A stretch of DNA of 64,000 nt. It comes from Alistipes sp. Zagget8 (GTDB lineage: Bacteria > Bacteroidota > Bacteroidia > Bacteroidales > Rikenellaceae). Positions 25,826-32,869 of this stretch are shown piece after piece. Under the pieces are notes generated by a model. The model saw only the letters and a program-made list of their open reading frames with translations, made no database searches and was not told the DNA's origin. The DNA is taken from NCBI GenBank assembly GCA_001941065.1, contig MSHJ01000010.1, positions 248,001-312,000 on the forward strand, read 5' to 3'. The translations under genes were made by a program, and so were the position numbers. The stretch's first letter is position 1. Every line of letters begins with the position of its first letter.

Positions 25826-26852
25826 CTTCTTCCAGTTTTTGCAGAAAATCCGTTGCCGAATCCTCTATGAATGAAATATTTATCGGTAGATAATAGAGAC
25901 TGCGGCGAATCTCCGCGGGAATCTTTTCCCGGTTGGTCATCTTCACCGCATCCTTTTCCGTCGTTACAATCACCGCGCCGGGATGCTTCGCCAAAAGTCC
26001 CTTCAGGGCATTCATGTCGCGGACCTTGTAGACGTGGTGGTCGTCGAGCGTCATCTCGGCCACGACCGCATAACGCTCGCGGAGCGACTGCAGGAAGGGT
26101 TTGGGACTGCCGATGCCCGAAAGGGCGATCACCTCCCGGCCCTGGGCCAGCGGCTCGTCCGGAGCTTCGTCGGCGAAAAGCGGCTGGGGCATGAAACTCT
26201 CGAAACGGGTGAAATAGACCCGCTGGTAGGCCACCTGAATCAGCACCTTGCGCAGAATGCGCCGGTCGATGGGCGCCATCCGTTCGGGGCATTTCGTGAC
26301 CACGAAATAGTGGGCCCGGTGCAGCTCCTCCGGCAGATCACGCAGCGTCCCTAGCGGCAGCATTTTGTCGTGCTGGACGGGGCGCGTGGCGTCGATCATC
26401 ACGATGTTGACCTTCGGTTCCACATAGCGGTGCTGGAAACCGTCGTCCATCACGATCAGGTCTACCTCGGGATGCTCGGCGCGGATACGGCGGATGCCTT
26501 CGGCCCGTTTCTCGCACACGACGACCACCGTATCGGGAAATTTGAGCTTAATCTGCAGCGGTTCGTCGCCCACGTCGCGGTAGCGGGAATCGCACCGGAC
26601 CTCCCGATAACCCTTCGTGCGGCGTCCGTAGCCGCGCGACAGCAGCGCCACGTTGTGCATCTGCGACATATAGGCTATCACCATCTCGGCCATCGGGGTC
26701 TTGCCCGTACCGCCGACGGTGATATTGCCGATGCAGACGATCGGGATGTCGAATTTCTCGCTCTTGAGGATACCCCAGTCGAAGAGACGGTGACGAAACG
26801 TCACCCCCGCTTTATACAGGACAGCCGCAGGTGCGAGCAGGAATTTCAACAT
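25809..26852 (-). CDS. lpxK: Tetraacyldisaccharide 4'-kinase
   Basis: LpxK phosphorylates the lipid A disaccharide precursor at the inner membrane and is one of the last steps of lipid A synthesis. The 347-residue protein has the Walker A motif [11 protein letters not shown] at about residues 43-53, [11 protein letters not shown], and [11 protein letters not shown], which matches the catalytic Asp-Asp-Gly-Phe-Gln-His segment of LpxK. A complete promoter lies 41 bases upstream. Two unrelated genes (punA, ssb) follow in the same transcription unit. Confidence 0.95.
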   Translation of the reverse strand: MLKFLLAPAAVLYKAGVTFRHRLFDWGILKSEKFDIPIVCIGNITVGGTGKTPMAEMVIAYMSQMHNVALLSRGYGRRTKGYREVRCDSRYRDVGDEPLQIKLKFPDTVVVVCEKRAEGIRRIRAEHPEVDLIVMDDGFQHRYVEPKVNIVMIDATRPVQHDKMLPLGTLRDLPEELHRAHYFVVTKCPERMAPIDRRILRKVLIQVAYQRVYFTRFESFMPQPLFADEAPDEPLAQGREVIALSGIGSPKPFLQSLRERYAVVAEMTLDDHHVYKVRDMNALKGLLAKHPGAVIVTTEKDAVKMTNREKIPAEIRRSLYYLPINISFIEDSATDFLQKLEEDVRGN

Positions 26853-26892
26853 CTCTCTTCTTTCTTTTCTTCCGGTTCGAATAGATAACTTT

Positions 26893-26924
26893 CAAAGGTA
26901 ATTAATTTTCCCGGGACCTCCAAA
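26893..26924 (-). promoter_or_regulatory. lpxK operon promoter (TTTG, 20 nt, TACCTTTG)
   Basis: On the minus strand the TTTG box (26921-26924) and TACCTTTG (26893-26900) are spaced by exactly 20 nt, a full consensus match. Confidence 0.75.
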
Positions 26925-26995
26925 CCTAAATCCGCAAATCTCGGCCGATCTCCGCAAATAGCGTACTAAATGCAACGGGTGAAGCGTTTTTTTAC

Positions 26996-27093
26996 TATCT
27001 TTGGCGTCGTAACGACGCTTTTAGGAGGCCGGAAGGTTTTGCCGGACCGGATGCGGTTCGGTTTTGGCGCCGGCCGACTTTTTACTATCTTTG
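26996..27093 (+). repeat. ~97-bp promoter-hairpin-promoter element (copy 2), upstream of the M23 gene
   Basis: TATCTTTG (26996-27003) is followed directly by a perfect 7-bp inverted repeat (GCGTCGT-A-ACGACGC, 27004-27018). The element ends with a second TATCTTTG (27086-27093), which has a TTTG -33 box 19 nt upstream (27063-27066). Copy 1 is at 1447-1542. The second box lies eight bases before the start codon of the next gene. Confidence 0.6.
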
Positions 27094-27101
27094 CTTCACG
27101 T

Positions 27102-28397
27102 ATGAACTATCTGAAAACAACGATATGCGCCCTGCTGCTCATGACCGCAGGCGCCTGCAGCCGGACACAGGGCCCGGCGGCCGAAACGGAAGGGGCGGAG
27201 GAGCCCCACAACATGCTTTACGGCATCAATGCCGACAACTACCGCACCGAGGTGGGCGAAGTGGGGTCCGGAGAGACGATGGGCAGGATACTCAACGGAT
27301 TCGGAATCCCGGCTGTCACGATCGACCGGCTGGACAAGGCTTCGAAGGATATTTTCCCCCTGCGCAACATCCGCGCGGGGCACAAGTACACCGCTTTCAT
27401 CCACGAGGACTCGCTCTACGCCCCGCACCTCGACTACCTGGCTTACGAGCTTTCGGTGACTGATTACGTGGTCTTCGGATTCCACGACAACGACTCGGTG
27501 TCGGTGCGCAAGGACTGCAAGGACTACACGATGCGCCGCACCAAGAAAAGCGCCGTCATCAACTCCTCGCTCTGGGGCGCCATCATGGAGCAGGACCTGC
27601 CCTACGCACTGGCCGCCGAGCTGGAGGACATCTACCAATGGACGGTCGATTTCTTCGGCATCCAGAAGGGCGACAGCTTCACGGTGATTTACGACGAACG
27701 TTTCATCGACGACTCGGTGTCGGTGGGCATCGGCCGTGTCTGGGGTGCGAAATTCACCCAGGGCGGCAAGGAATATTACGCCGTGCCGTTCCGTCAGAAC
27801 GGCAAGATTCAATACTGGGAGGCGGACGGCGCGAGCCTCCGCAAGCAGATGCTCAAAGCCCCGCTGAAATACTCGCGCATCAGCTCGAAATTCACCTACG
27901 CCCGCAAGCACCCCATTTATAAGGTTTACCGCCCGCACACGGGCGTCGACTACGCTGCGCCGAAAGGCACGCCCGTACACGCCGTGGCCGACGGCGTGGT
28001 GACGTTCAAGGGCTGGGGCGGCGGAGGCGGCAACACGCTCAAAATCAAGCATCCGGGGAACCTGCAGACGGGTTACATGCACCTGAGCGGCTATGCCAAG
28101 GGCATTTCGCAGGGTACGCGCGTGGCGCAGGGCCAGCTGATCGGCTACGTCGGATCGACGGGCGCCTCGACGGGTCCCCACCTCGATTTCCGCGTCTGGA
28201 AAAACGGCACGCCTATCGACCCGCTGAAGATTCCGCAGGAACCCGCGGAGCCCATCGCCAAGGAGAACCGCGCGTTGTTCGAATACGTCCGCGACCATAT
28301 CATGGCCGAGCTCAACGGCGATGTGAAACCCGAGGAGCAGATCACGCAGATCGACTCGATCGTCCTCCCCGCAGCCGTCGCACAACCCCAGGAATAA
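27102..28397 (+). CDS. M23 family metallopeptidase lipoprotein
   Basis: This is a 431-residue lipoprotein (signal MNYLKTTICALLLMTAGAC) with a C-terminal LytM/M23 domain, typical of peptidoglycan endopeptidases or their amidase activators. The metal motifs are HTGVDYAAPKGTPV (HxxxD) and GPHLDFRVW (HxD-like HLDFR), and the YMHLS motif supplies another His, so the site appears intact. The start at 27102 is preferred because an upstream in-frame ATG would cross a promoter and repeat element and add a non-signal extension. ispD follows four bases later, which suggests co-transcription. Confidence 0.9.
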   Translation: MNYLKTTICALLLMTAGACSRTQGPAAETEGAEEPHNMLYGINADNYRTEVGEVGSGETMGRILNGFGIPAVTIDRLDKASKDIFPLRNIRAGHKYTAFIHEDSLYAPHLDYLAYELSVTDYVVFGFHDNDSVSVRKDCKDYTMRRTKKSAVINSSLWGAIMEQDLPYALAAELEDIYQWTVDFFGIQKGDSFTVIYDERFIDDSVSVGIGRVWGAKFTQGGKEYYAVPFRQNGKIQYWEADGASLRKQMLKAPLKYSRISSKFTYARKHPIYKVYRPHTGVDYAAPKGTPVHAVADGVVTFKGWGGGGGNTLKIKHPGNLQTGYMHLSGYAKGISQGTRVAQGQLIGYVGSTGASTGPHLDFRVWKNGTPIDPLKIPQEPAEPIAKENRALFEYVRDHIMAELNGDVKPEEQITQIDSIVLPAAVAQPQE

Positions 28398-28401
28398 CCG
28401 C

Positions 28402-29139
28402 ATGGAACGCACAGGAATCATCATCGTAGCCGGAGGCAGCGGGCGCCGCGCAGGGGGCGCACGGCCCAAGCAGTTCGCATTCCTCGCAGGGATGCCCGTA
28501 CTGGCACGCACGATCAACAATTTCGCCGAGGCGATGCCCGGCGCGGAGATCGTGGCCGTGCTGCCGGAAGAGCACATCGAATTCTGGAACAACCTCGCGG
28601 CCCGTTTCGACGTGGCGCCGCACACCGTCGCCGCAGGCGGCGCGGAGCGTTTCGACTCGGTCAGGAACGGACTCGCGGCGCTGACGACCGATCCCGAACT
28701 GATCGCCGTGCAGGACGGCGTGCGTCCGCTGGGGAGCGCCGGAATGATCCGCCGCGTGGCGGAGGCCGCGGCGCGGCACGGAGCCGCCGTCCCGGTGGTG
28801 GAACCCGTGGATTCGTTCCGCGAAACGGAGGGCGTGCCCGACACGGAAGGCATCGTCCCCTCGCGAATCGTCGACCGCCGCCGGCTGCGCATCGTGCAGA
28901 CCCCGCAGGTCTTCCGCGCCGACATTTTGCGCCGGGCCTACGAGGCGGAATACCGCCCGGAGTTCACCGACGACGCCTCGGTGGTCGAGGCCGCGGGACA
29001 CCCGGTATGCCTCGCCGAGGGCGAGCGCGGAAACCTGAAACTGACCACCCCGGAGGATTTCACCATCGCCGAGGCCCTGATCGCCGCCCGCGAGGAGGCC
29101 GAAGAAGCACAGACAACGACCGATGCCGAGTATCTATAA
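28402..29139 (+). CDS. ispD: 2-C-methyl-D-erythritol 4-phosphate cytidylyltransferase
   Basis: IspD couples CTP to methylerythritol phosphate, the step before IspE. The 245-residue protein has the glycine-rich CTP loop VAGGSGRRAGGARPKQF with its Arg and Lys, the VQDGVRPL motif, QTPQVFRADIL and the late GERGNLKLTTPEDF segment, all standard for the family. The last 17 bases overlap the start of the PH-domain gene. A GTA-type cytidylyltransferase of another pathway (TarI) is possible in principle, but the motifs and size fit IspD. Confidence 0.93.
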   Translation: MERTGIIIVAGGSGRRAGGARPKQFAFLAGMPVLARTINNFAEAMPGAEIVAVLPEEHIEFWNNLAARFDVAPHTVAAGGAERFDSVRNGLAALTTDPELIAVQDGVRPLGSAGMIRRVAEAAARHGAAVPVVEPVDSFRETEGVPDTEGIVPSRIVDRRRLRIVQTPQVFRADILRRAYEAEYRPEFTDDASVVEAAGHPVCLAEGERGNLKLTTPEDFTIAEALIAAREEAEEAQTTTDAEYL

Positions 29140-29653
29140 ATACCGTTTCGACCGTCACACGATCTATTGGACGCTGGTCTACCTGGTGGTTTTCATCCTC
29201 CTGGGCTGGCTGCTCTACCACCTGTACGAAGGGGGCTATCTCTCGGCGTGGTTCACGTCGTTCATCGTGGCGCTTATCGCCCTGATGTCGCTGTCGATAC
29301 CCCGCCGGATCGTCGTGTCGGACGAGAAGGTCGAGATTCGCTGCCTGTTGGACATCACCGAGATACGCCGCGACGAAATCGCCTCGGTGCGCCGTGTGGA
29401 GGCCCGGCGGATGCAGTGGTTCGTGCCGATTTTCGGCGGATGCGGGTTCTTCGGCTACTACGGCCATTTCATCGACCTGCGCCGGCTCGACCGGGTGCGG
29501 CTCTATGCCTCGGAGTGGCGCAATTTCGTCGAAATCACCGACATCTACGAGGACCGGCTCTACGTCTCGTGCGCCGACGCCGACCGTCTCGTGGCCGAGC
29601 TCACCCCGCCGGGCGGCAACCGCCCCGACGACGAGGACGACGACGAAGCGTAA
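29123..29653 (+). CDS. PH-domain-like membrane protein
   Basis: This 176-residue protein has two close transmembrane segments (about residues 13-31 and 41-56). A bacterial PH-like beta domain follows (RRIVVSDEKVEIRCLLDITEIRRDEIASV ... DRVRLYASEWRNFVEITDIYEDRLYVSCADADRLV), and the tail is acidic (DDEDDDEA). Such proteins are common in Bacteroidetes and have no assigned function. It starts within the ispD gene (17-nt overlap) and so is translationally coupled. The acidic tail is unusual and may be a flexible interaction tail. Confidence 0.75.
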   Translation: MPSIYKYRFDRHTIYWTLVYLVVFILLGWLLYHLYEGGYLSAWFTSFIVALIALMSLSIPRRIVVSDEKVEIRCLLDITEIRRDEIASVRRVEARRMQWFVPIFGGCGFFGYYGHFIDLRRLDRVRLYASEWRNFVEITDIYEDRLYVSCADADRLVAELTPPGGNRPDDEDDDEA

Positions 29654-29707
29654 AGACGGCAGCCAATTTGCATTACCATTACTCACCTTAATAAAAAACA
29701 GCAAAAG

Positions 29708-29872
29708 ATGAAAAAGTATCGTTGTGTAGTCTGCGAGTGGATTTACGACCCCGCAGTCGGCGATCCCGACGGAGGCATCGCCCCCGGAACGCCGTTCGAG
29801 GAGATTCCCGATGACTGGACATGCCCCGTCTGCGGCGTCGACAAGAGCAATTTCGAAGAGGTCGAGGAGTAA
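29708..29872 (+). CDS. Rubredoxin
   Basis: This 54-residue electron carrier has one iron held by four cysteines: Cys6 and Cys9 (CVVC) and Cys39 and Cys42 (CPVCG). The aromatic core residues Tyr4, Trp11, Tyr13, Phe30 and Trp37 are in their usual places, as is the GDPDGGI...[11 protein letters not shown] loop. Rubredoxins serve oxygen or peroxide reduction in anaerobes, with rubrerythrin or flavodiiron partners, none of which is nearby. A strong terminator follows. Confidence 0.96.
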   Translation: MKKYRCVVCEWIYDPAVGDPDGGIAPGTPFEEIPDDWTCPVCGVDKSNFEEVEE

Positions 29873-29889
29873 ACCCGCCTTTCGGACCC

Positions 29890-29934
29890 GATGCGGCGCA
29901 TCCCGATTCAGGGGGTGCGCCGCATCCGCTTTTT
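29890..29934 (+). terminator. Intrinsic terminator after the rubredoxin gene
   Basis: A perfect 11-bp stem (GATGCGGCGCA/TGCGCCGCATC) with a 15-nt loop is followed by CCGC and a T-run. Confidence 0.85.
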
Positions 29935-30020
29935 CCGGAGGTTCGCGCCGGGGATGGCCCGGAACGCACCGAACGGTCCGGAAAGAGAGACGGCAGGCGG
30001 CCGAAATAAAAACCGGAAGG

Positions 30021-30052
30021 GTTGGATTTTTCGAAAAAGTGCCTTATATTTG
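30021..30052 (+). promoter_or_regulatory. Promoter of the cysK-cysE attenuator transcript
   Basis: GTTG (three of four TTTG matches) at 30021-30024, 20 nt, then TATATTTG at 30045-30052. This places a start site just before the leader-peptide ORF and about 210 nt before cysK. The ~85 nt before it, back to the rubredoxin terminator, show nothing I can assign. Confidence 0.65.
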
Positions 30053-30077
30053 TCCCGAACCGAAAAAAGTGAATTCC

Positions 30078-30188
30078 ATGTCGGCAGTTATCAATAATAC
30101 GATGTGTTGTGCCGCAGCGATCTGTTGTCGTTGCTGTTTCGTCGTAGCTGCTGCCGCACGGGGATTGTCGGGTGAAATAGACGGGTAG
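30078..30188 (+). CDS. Cysteine-rich leader peptide of the cysK attenuator
   Basis: This is a 36-codon ORF in the cysK leader, starting MSAVINNTMCC. It has six Cys codons within eleven codons (residues 10, 11, 16, 17, 19, 20; pattern CC-AAAI-CC-R-CC) and then an Ala/Val run. An internal ATG (30102) just before the first Cys pair is an alternative start. The ORF lies between a promoter and an intrinsic terminator, upstream of a cysteine-synthesis operon, as ribosome-stalling leader peptides do. The peptide itself probably has no other function. The stop codon lies in the loop of a small 5-bp hairpin (ACGGG/CCCGT, 30181-30195). Confidence 0.8.
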   Translation: MSAVINNTMCCAAAICCRCCFVVAAAARGLSGEIDG

Positions 30189-30220
30189 GACCCGTTATCA
30201 TTCCATAAATTATGCGGCAG
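30151..30220 (+). promoter_or_regulatory. Antiterminator pairing of the cysK attenuator
   Basis: CTGCCGCA (30151-30158), 13 nt past the last Cys codon, is complementary over 8 bp to TGCGGCAG (30213-30220), the 5' arm of the terminator. CGGCAG (30082-30087), at the start of the leader ORF, could pair with CTGCCG (30151-30156) as an anti-antiterminator. This gives the 1:2, 2:3, 3:4 logic of a classical attenuator. A ribosome stalled at the Cys codons leaves 30151-30158 free to block the terminator. Confidence 0.65.
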
Positions 30221-30242
30221 ACAACCTCTGCCGCTTTTTTTT
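30213..30242 (+). terminator. Attenuator terminator before cysK
   Basis: An 8-bp stem (GCGGCAGA/TCTGCCGC, 5-nt loop) is followed directly by eight Ts. It lies 24 bases before the cysK start codon and downstream of the leader-peptide stop, so it cannot be the terminator of any other visible gene. Confidence 0.88.
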
Positions 30243-30266
30243 GTCGTTAACTTAAAATCAGATACC

Positions 30267-31226
30267 ATGGAAAAAATTGCAAATTCAGCGCTGGACCTCG
30301 TCGGCAACACGCCGCTGGTCGAGCTATCGCGCCTGGGCCGGGAGGCCGGCGCCGTGGCCCGGGTCGTCGCCAAGGTCGAACTGTTCAACCCCGCCGGAAG
30401 CGTGAAGGACCGCATCGCCCTGGCGATGGTCGAGGAGGCCGAAGCCCGCGGCACGCTCCGTCCCGGAGCCACGATCATCGAGCCCACGAGCGGCAATACG
30501 GGTGTCGGACTGGCGCTCGTCAGTGCCCTGAAGGGCTATAAGCTGATTCTCACGATGCCCGAGACGATGAGCGTCGAGCGGCAGCGGCTCGTGGCGGCCT
30601 ACGGCGCACAGGTGGTCCTCACCCCCGGCGCCGAAGGCATGAAAGGGGCCATCGCCCGGGCCGAAGCCCTGCTCGCGGAGATTCCCGGATCGGTCATGCT
30701 CCAGCAGTTCGAGAACCCCGCCAACCCCGAACGCCACTACCGCACCACCGCCGAGGAGATCTGGCGCGACACCGACGGAACAGCGGACCTCTTCGTGGCC
30801 GGTGTCGGCACGGGAGGGACCGTCAGCGGCACGGGCCGCCGGCTCAAGGAGCTGAACCCCGGAATGGAGGTCGTGGCCGTGGAGCCGGCCGCTTCGCCCG
30901 TGCTCTCGGGCGGCGCCCCCGGGCCCCACCGGATACAGGGCATCGGTGCGGGATTCGTCCCCCGGAATTACGCCGCCGCAGTCGTGGACCGCGTCATTCC
31001 GGTCGGCGACGACGAGGCCATCGGGACGGCGCGGCTGCTGGCCGCACACGAAGGGCTGCTGGTCGGCATCTCCTCCGGAGCCGCCGCATACGCCGCCCTG
31101 CAGCTGGCCAAACGCGAGGAGAACCGCGGCAAAACGATCGTCGTGCTGCTGCCCGACACCGGCGAGCGTTATCTCTCGACCCTGCTGTACGCCTTCGACG
31201 AATACAAAACCGACATCCGCCTATGA
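30267..31226 (+). CDS. cysK: Cysteine synthase (O-acetylserine sulfhydrylase)
   Basis: This cytosolic PLP enzyme makes cysteine from O-acetylserine and sulfide. The 319-residue protein has the PLP lysine Lys47 in [11 protein letters not shown], the TSGNTG substrate loop, the glycine-rich phosphate loop [12 protein letters not shown], and the C-terminal [12 protein letters not shown]. These fit CysK more closely than cystathionine beta-synthase. The stop overlaps the cysE start by four bases (ATGA), so substrate supply and use are coupled. A leader-peptide attenuator upstream probably controls the pair by cysteine supply. Confidence 0.95.
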   Translation: MEKIANSALDLVGNTPLVELSRLGREAGAVARVVAKVELFNPAGSVKDRIALAMVEEAEARGTLRPGATIIEPTSGNTGVGLALVSALKGYKLILTMPETMSVERQRLVAAYGAQVVLTPGAEGMKGAIARAEALLAEIPGSVMLQQFENPANPERHYRTTAEEIWRDTDGTADLFVAGVGTGGTVSGTGRRLKELNPGMEVVAVEPAASPVLSGGAPGPHRIQGIGAGFVPRNYAAAVVDRVIPVGDDEAIGTARLLAAHEGLLVGISSGAAAYAALQLAKREENRGKTIVVLLPDTGERYLSTLLYAFDEYKTDIRL

Positions 31227-32092
31227 ACCGCACATCCACCGAAACACAGCTCCGACAAATTGCCGAAGCCCTCGCTGCACCGGACATCCACATCCCCGCG
31301 GCCGTTCCGGCGGGCATCGACCCTGCAGCGCTGAAACGGGCCGTGCGGCTCTTCCGGTCGGCGGTCTTTGCCGGCTATTTCGATGCGGAACCCGTCGCCG
31401 CGAGCCTCGGCGAACTCTCCGACATCCTCGCACGCCAGAGCGCCCGCGCCTGCGCCACGTTCCACCGCGGGGTGCATCCGGACGCCGAGCCGTTCGGCAG
31501 GGAGGTCGCCGCACGGCTGCTGGAGCAGCTGCCCGAACTGCGCCGCCGGCTCGGGACCGACGTGAAGGCCGTCTTCGACGGGGACCCCGCGGCCGTGAGC
31601 TACGAAGAGGTGATCCTCTGCTACCCGGCGCTCGTCGCCCTGACGCACTACCGCCTGGCCCACGCCCTGCTGCAACTCGGCGTGCCGATCCTGCCGCGCC
31701 TGATCTCCGAGGCGGCCCACTCGGCCACGGGAATCGACATCCATCCCGGCGCAGAGATCGGGGAGTATTTCAGCATCGACCACGGCACGGGCGTCGTGAT
31801 CGGCGAGACGTGCGTCATCGGCAACCACGTGCGGCTCTATCAGGGAGTGACGCTCGGCGCCAAAAGTTTCAAGTTCGACGCCGCGGGCAATATCCTCCAG
31901 GAGCCGCGCCACCCGATTCTCGAAGACAACGTGGTGGTCTACTCCAACTCCTCGATCCTGGGGCGCGTGCGGATCGGCCACGACACGGTCGTCGGCGGCA
32001 ACGTCTGGCAGACGACCGACCTGCCGCCCTATTCGCGCGTAATTCAGGGCCGTGCGAGCGTATCGACATTCGAGAACGGGGGCGGAATATAA
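31223..32092 (+). CDS. cysE: Serine O-acetyltransferase
   Basis: This enzyme acetylates serine to give the substrate of CysK. The 289-residue protein has an N-terminal helical region. The left-handed beta-helix of hexapeptide repeats follows, with the active-site segments [23 protein letters not shown] and [23 protein letters not shown]. It is of the longer EpsC-like type seen in Bacteroidetes. The C-terminal tail ([10 protein letters not shown]) ends in Ile, as needed for the tail that docks into CysK in cysteine synthase complexes of other bacteria; complex formation here is inference. Translation is coupled to cysK. Confidence 0.93.
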   Translation: MNRTSTETQLRQIAEALAAPDIHIPAAVPAGIDPAALKRAVRLFRSAVFAGYFDAEPVAASLGELSDILARQSARACATFHRGVHPDAEPFGREVAARLLEQLPELRRRLGTDVKAVFDGDPAAVSYEEVILCYPALVALTHYRLAHALLQLGVPILPRLISEAAHSATGIDIHPGAEIGEYFSIDHGTGVVIGETCVIGNHVRLYQGVTLGAKSFKFDAAGNILQEPRHPILEDNVVVYSNSSILGRVRIGHDTVVGGNVWQTTDLPPYSRVIQGRASVSTFENGGGI

Positions 32093-32162
32093 CCCCGGGG
32101 AGGGTCCGGAGCCCTGTTTCAAAAAAATCGGGGGGGGGTATACAACCTCCGCCGATTTTTAT

Positions 32163-32192
32163 TATTTTTGTCTGCCGCGCACGGTGCGCGGC
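32163..32192 (+). promoter_or_regulatory. Promoter box and start-proximal hairpin of a secreted-protein gene
   Basis: TATTTTTG (32163-32170) is followed three bases later by a perfect inverted repeat (GCCGCGCA/TGCGCGGC around CGG, 32174-32192). The hairpin would therefore form at the very 5' end of the mRNA. Confidence 0.6.
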
Positions 32193-32214
32193 TAAGAATC
32201 AAATCAATACAATG

Positions 32215-32794
32215 ATGAAAAAAATCCTATTCCTGATGGCCGCTACGGCCATGATCTGGGGGGGGTAATGCAGTAACGGCACAGACCCTCGAACCCGAAT
32301 TCGAGGGAGAGGTCGTCGGCGTATTCCCCGACGGCTCGTCCAAGAAGCTCGAAAAACACAACGTGCGGATGCGAACGGGCGCCGGCGTCTACATCGCCGG
32401 ATTCGCAGCCAGCAAATCCAAAACAAAAGTACTCGTGGAAGGCGGTTCGGCCAGCGTGCGGTTCGACGGCTCGCAGCCGATCGCGCTCATCGTCCGCGCC
32501 AAGGACAACAAGGCCGATCCCATGTCCATCGTGCGCGTCTTCCGCATGAAGGGCACCAAGAAGAACCGTTCGGCAGTGATCTCTGCCGTCGGATCGTTCT
32601 CGGTGAGCTCCAACACGATGGACTACCTGCGGTTCTCGGCCGAAAAGTACGGCGAAAGCTCCTACCGCCTGACCTTCGACGAACGCCCCGCAGGCGAATA
32701 CGGCATCATCGTCTCGAATCCCAACAACGTGGACGAGAAGATGGTGATCGTCTCGGCGTTCGCCATCGACGACGGAGCCGGGGCGAAAGAGTGA
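32215..32794 (+). pseudogene. Secreted protein of unknown function, frame broken at a G8 tract
   Basis: The signal peptide (MKKILFLMAATAMIW) runs into eight Gs (32258-32265) and then a TAA. Removing one G gives a continuous ~192-residue protein: the signal peptide, a cleavage site near NAVTAQT, and a mature domain (EPEFEGEVVGVFPDG ... VRFDGSQPIALIVRAKDN ... EYGIIVSNPNN). The mature domain is rich in beta-type residues and I do not recognise it. The break falls inside the signal peptide, so as read no product is exported. A downstream ATG at 32363 gives only an unexported fragment. A terminator follows the last codon. An ATG three bases before 32212+3 (at 32212) is an equal start choice. Confidence 0.75.
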
Positions 32795-32812
32795 TCCCGC
32801 CCGGATAAAACG

Positions 32813-32842
32813 AAAGATGCGTCCCTTGAGGGGCGCATCTTT
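32813..32842. terminator. Bidirectional terminator between the secreted-protein and DPP III genes
   Basis: A 12-13-bp stem (AAAGATGCGtCCC with GGGgCGCATCTTT) closes a TTGA loop, with short A and T runs outside. It serves two convergent genes. Confidence 0.8.
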
Positions 32843-32869
32843 TCACAAAACAGACGATTGCCGGAACAA

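Noticed and set aside
26970..27101. Upstream in-frame ATG for the M23 lipoprotein
   Set aside because: It would run through two promoter boxes and a repeat element and bury the lipoprotein signal 44 residues inside.
29935..30020. Possible small gene between the rubredoxin terminator and the cysK promoter
   Set aside because: Short open frames here have no recognisable start context, no promoter of their own and low-complexity Arg/Gly-rich translations.
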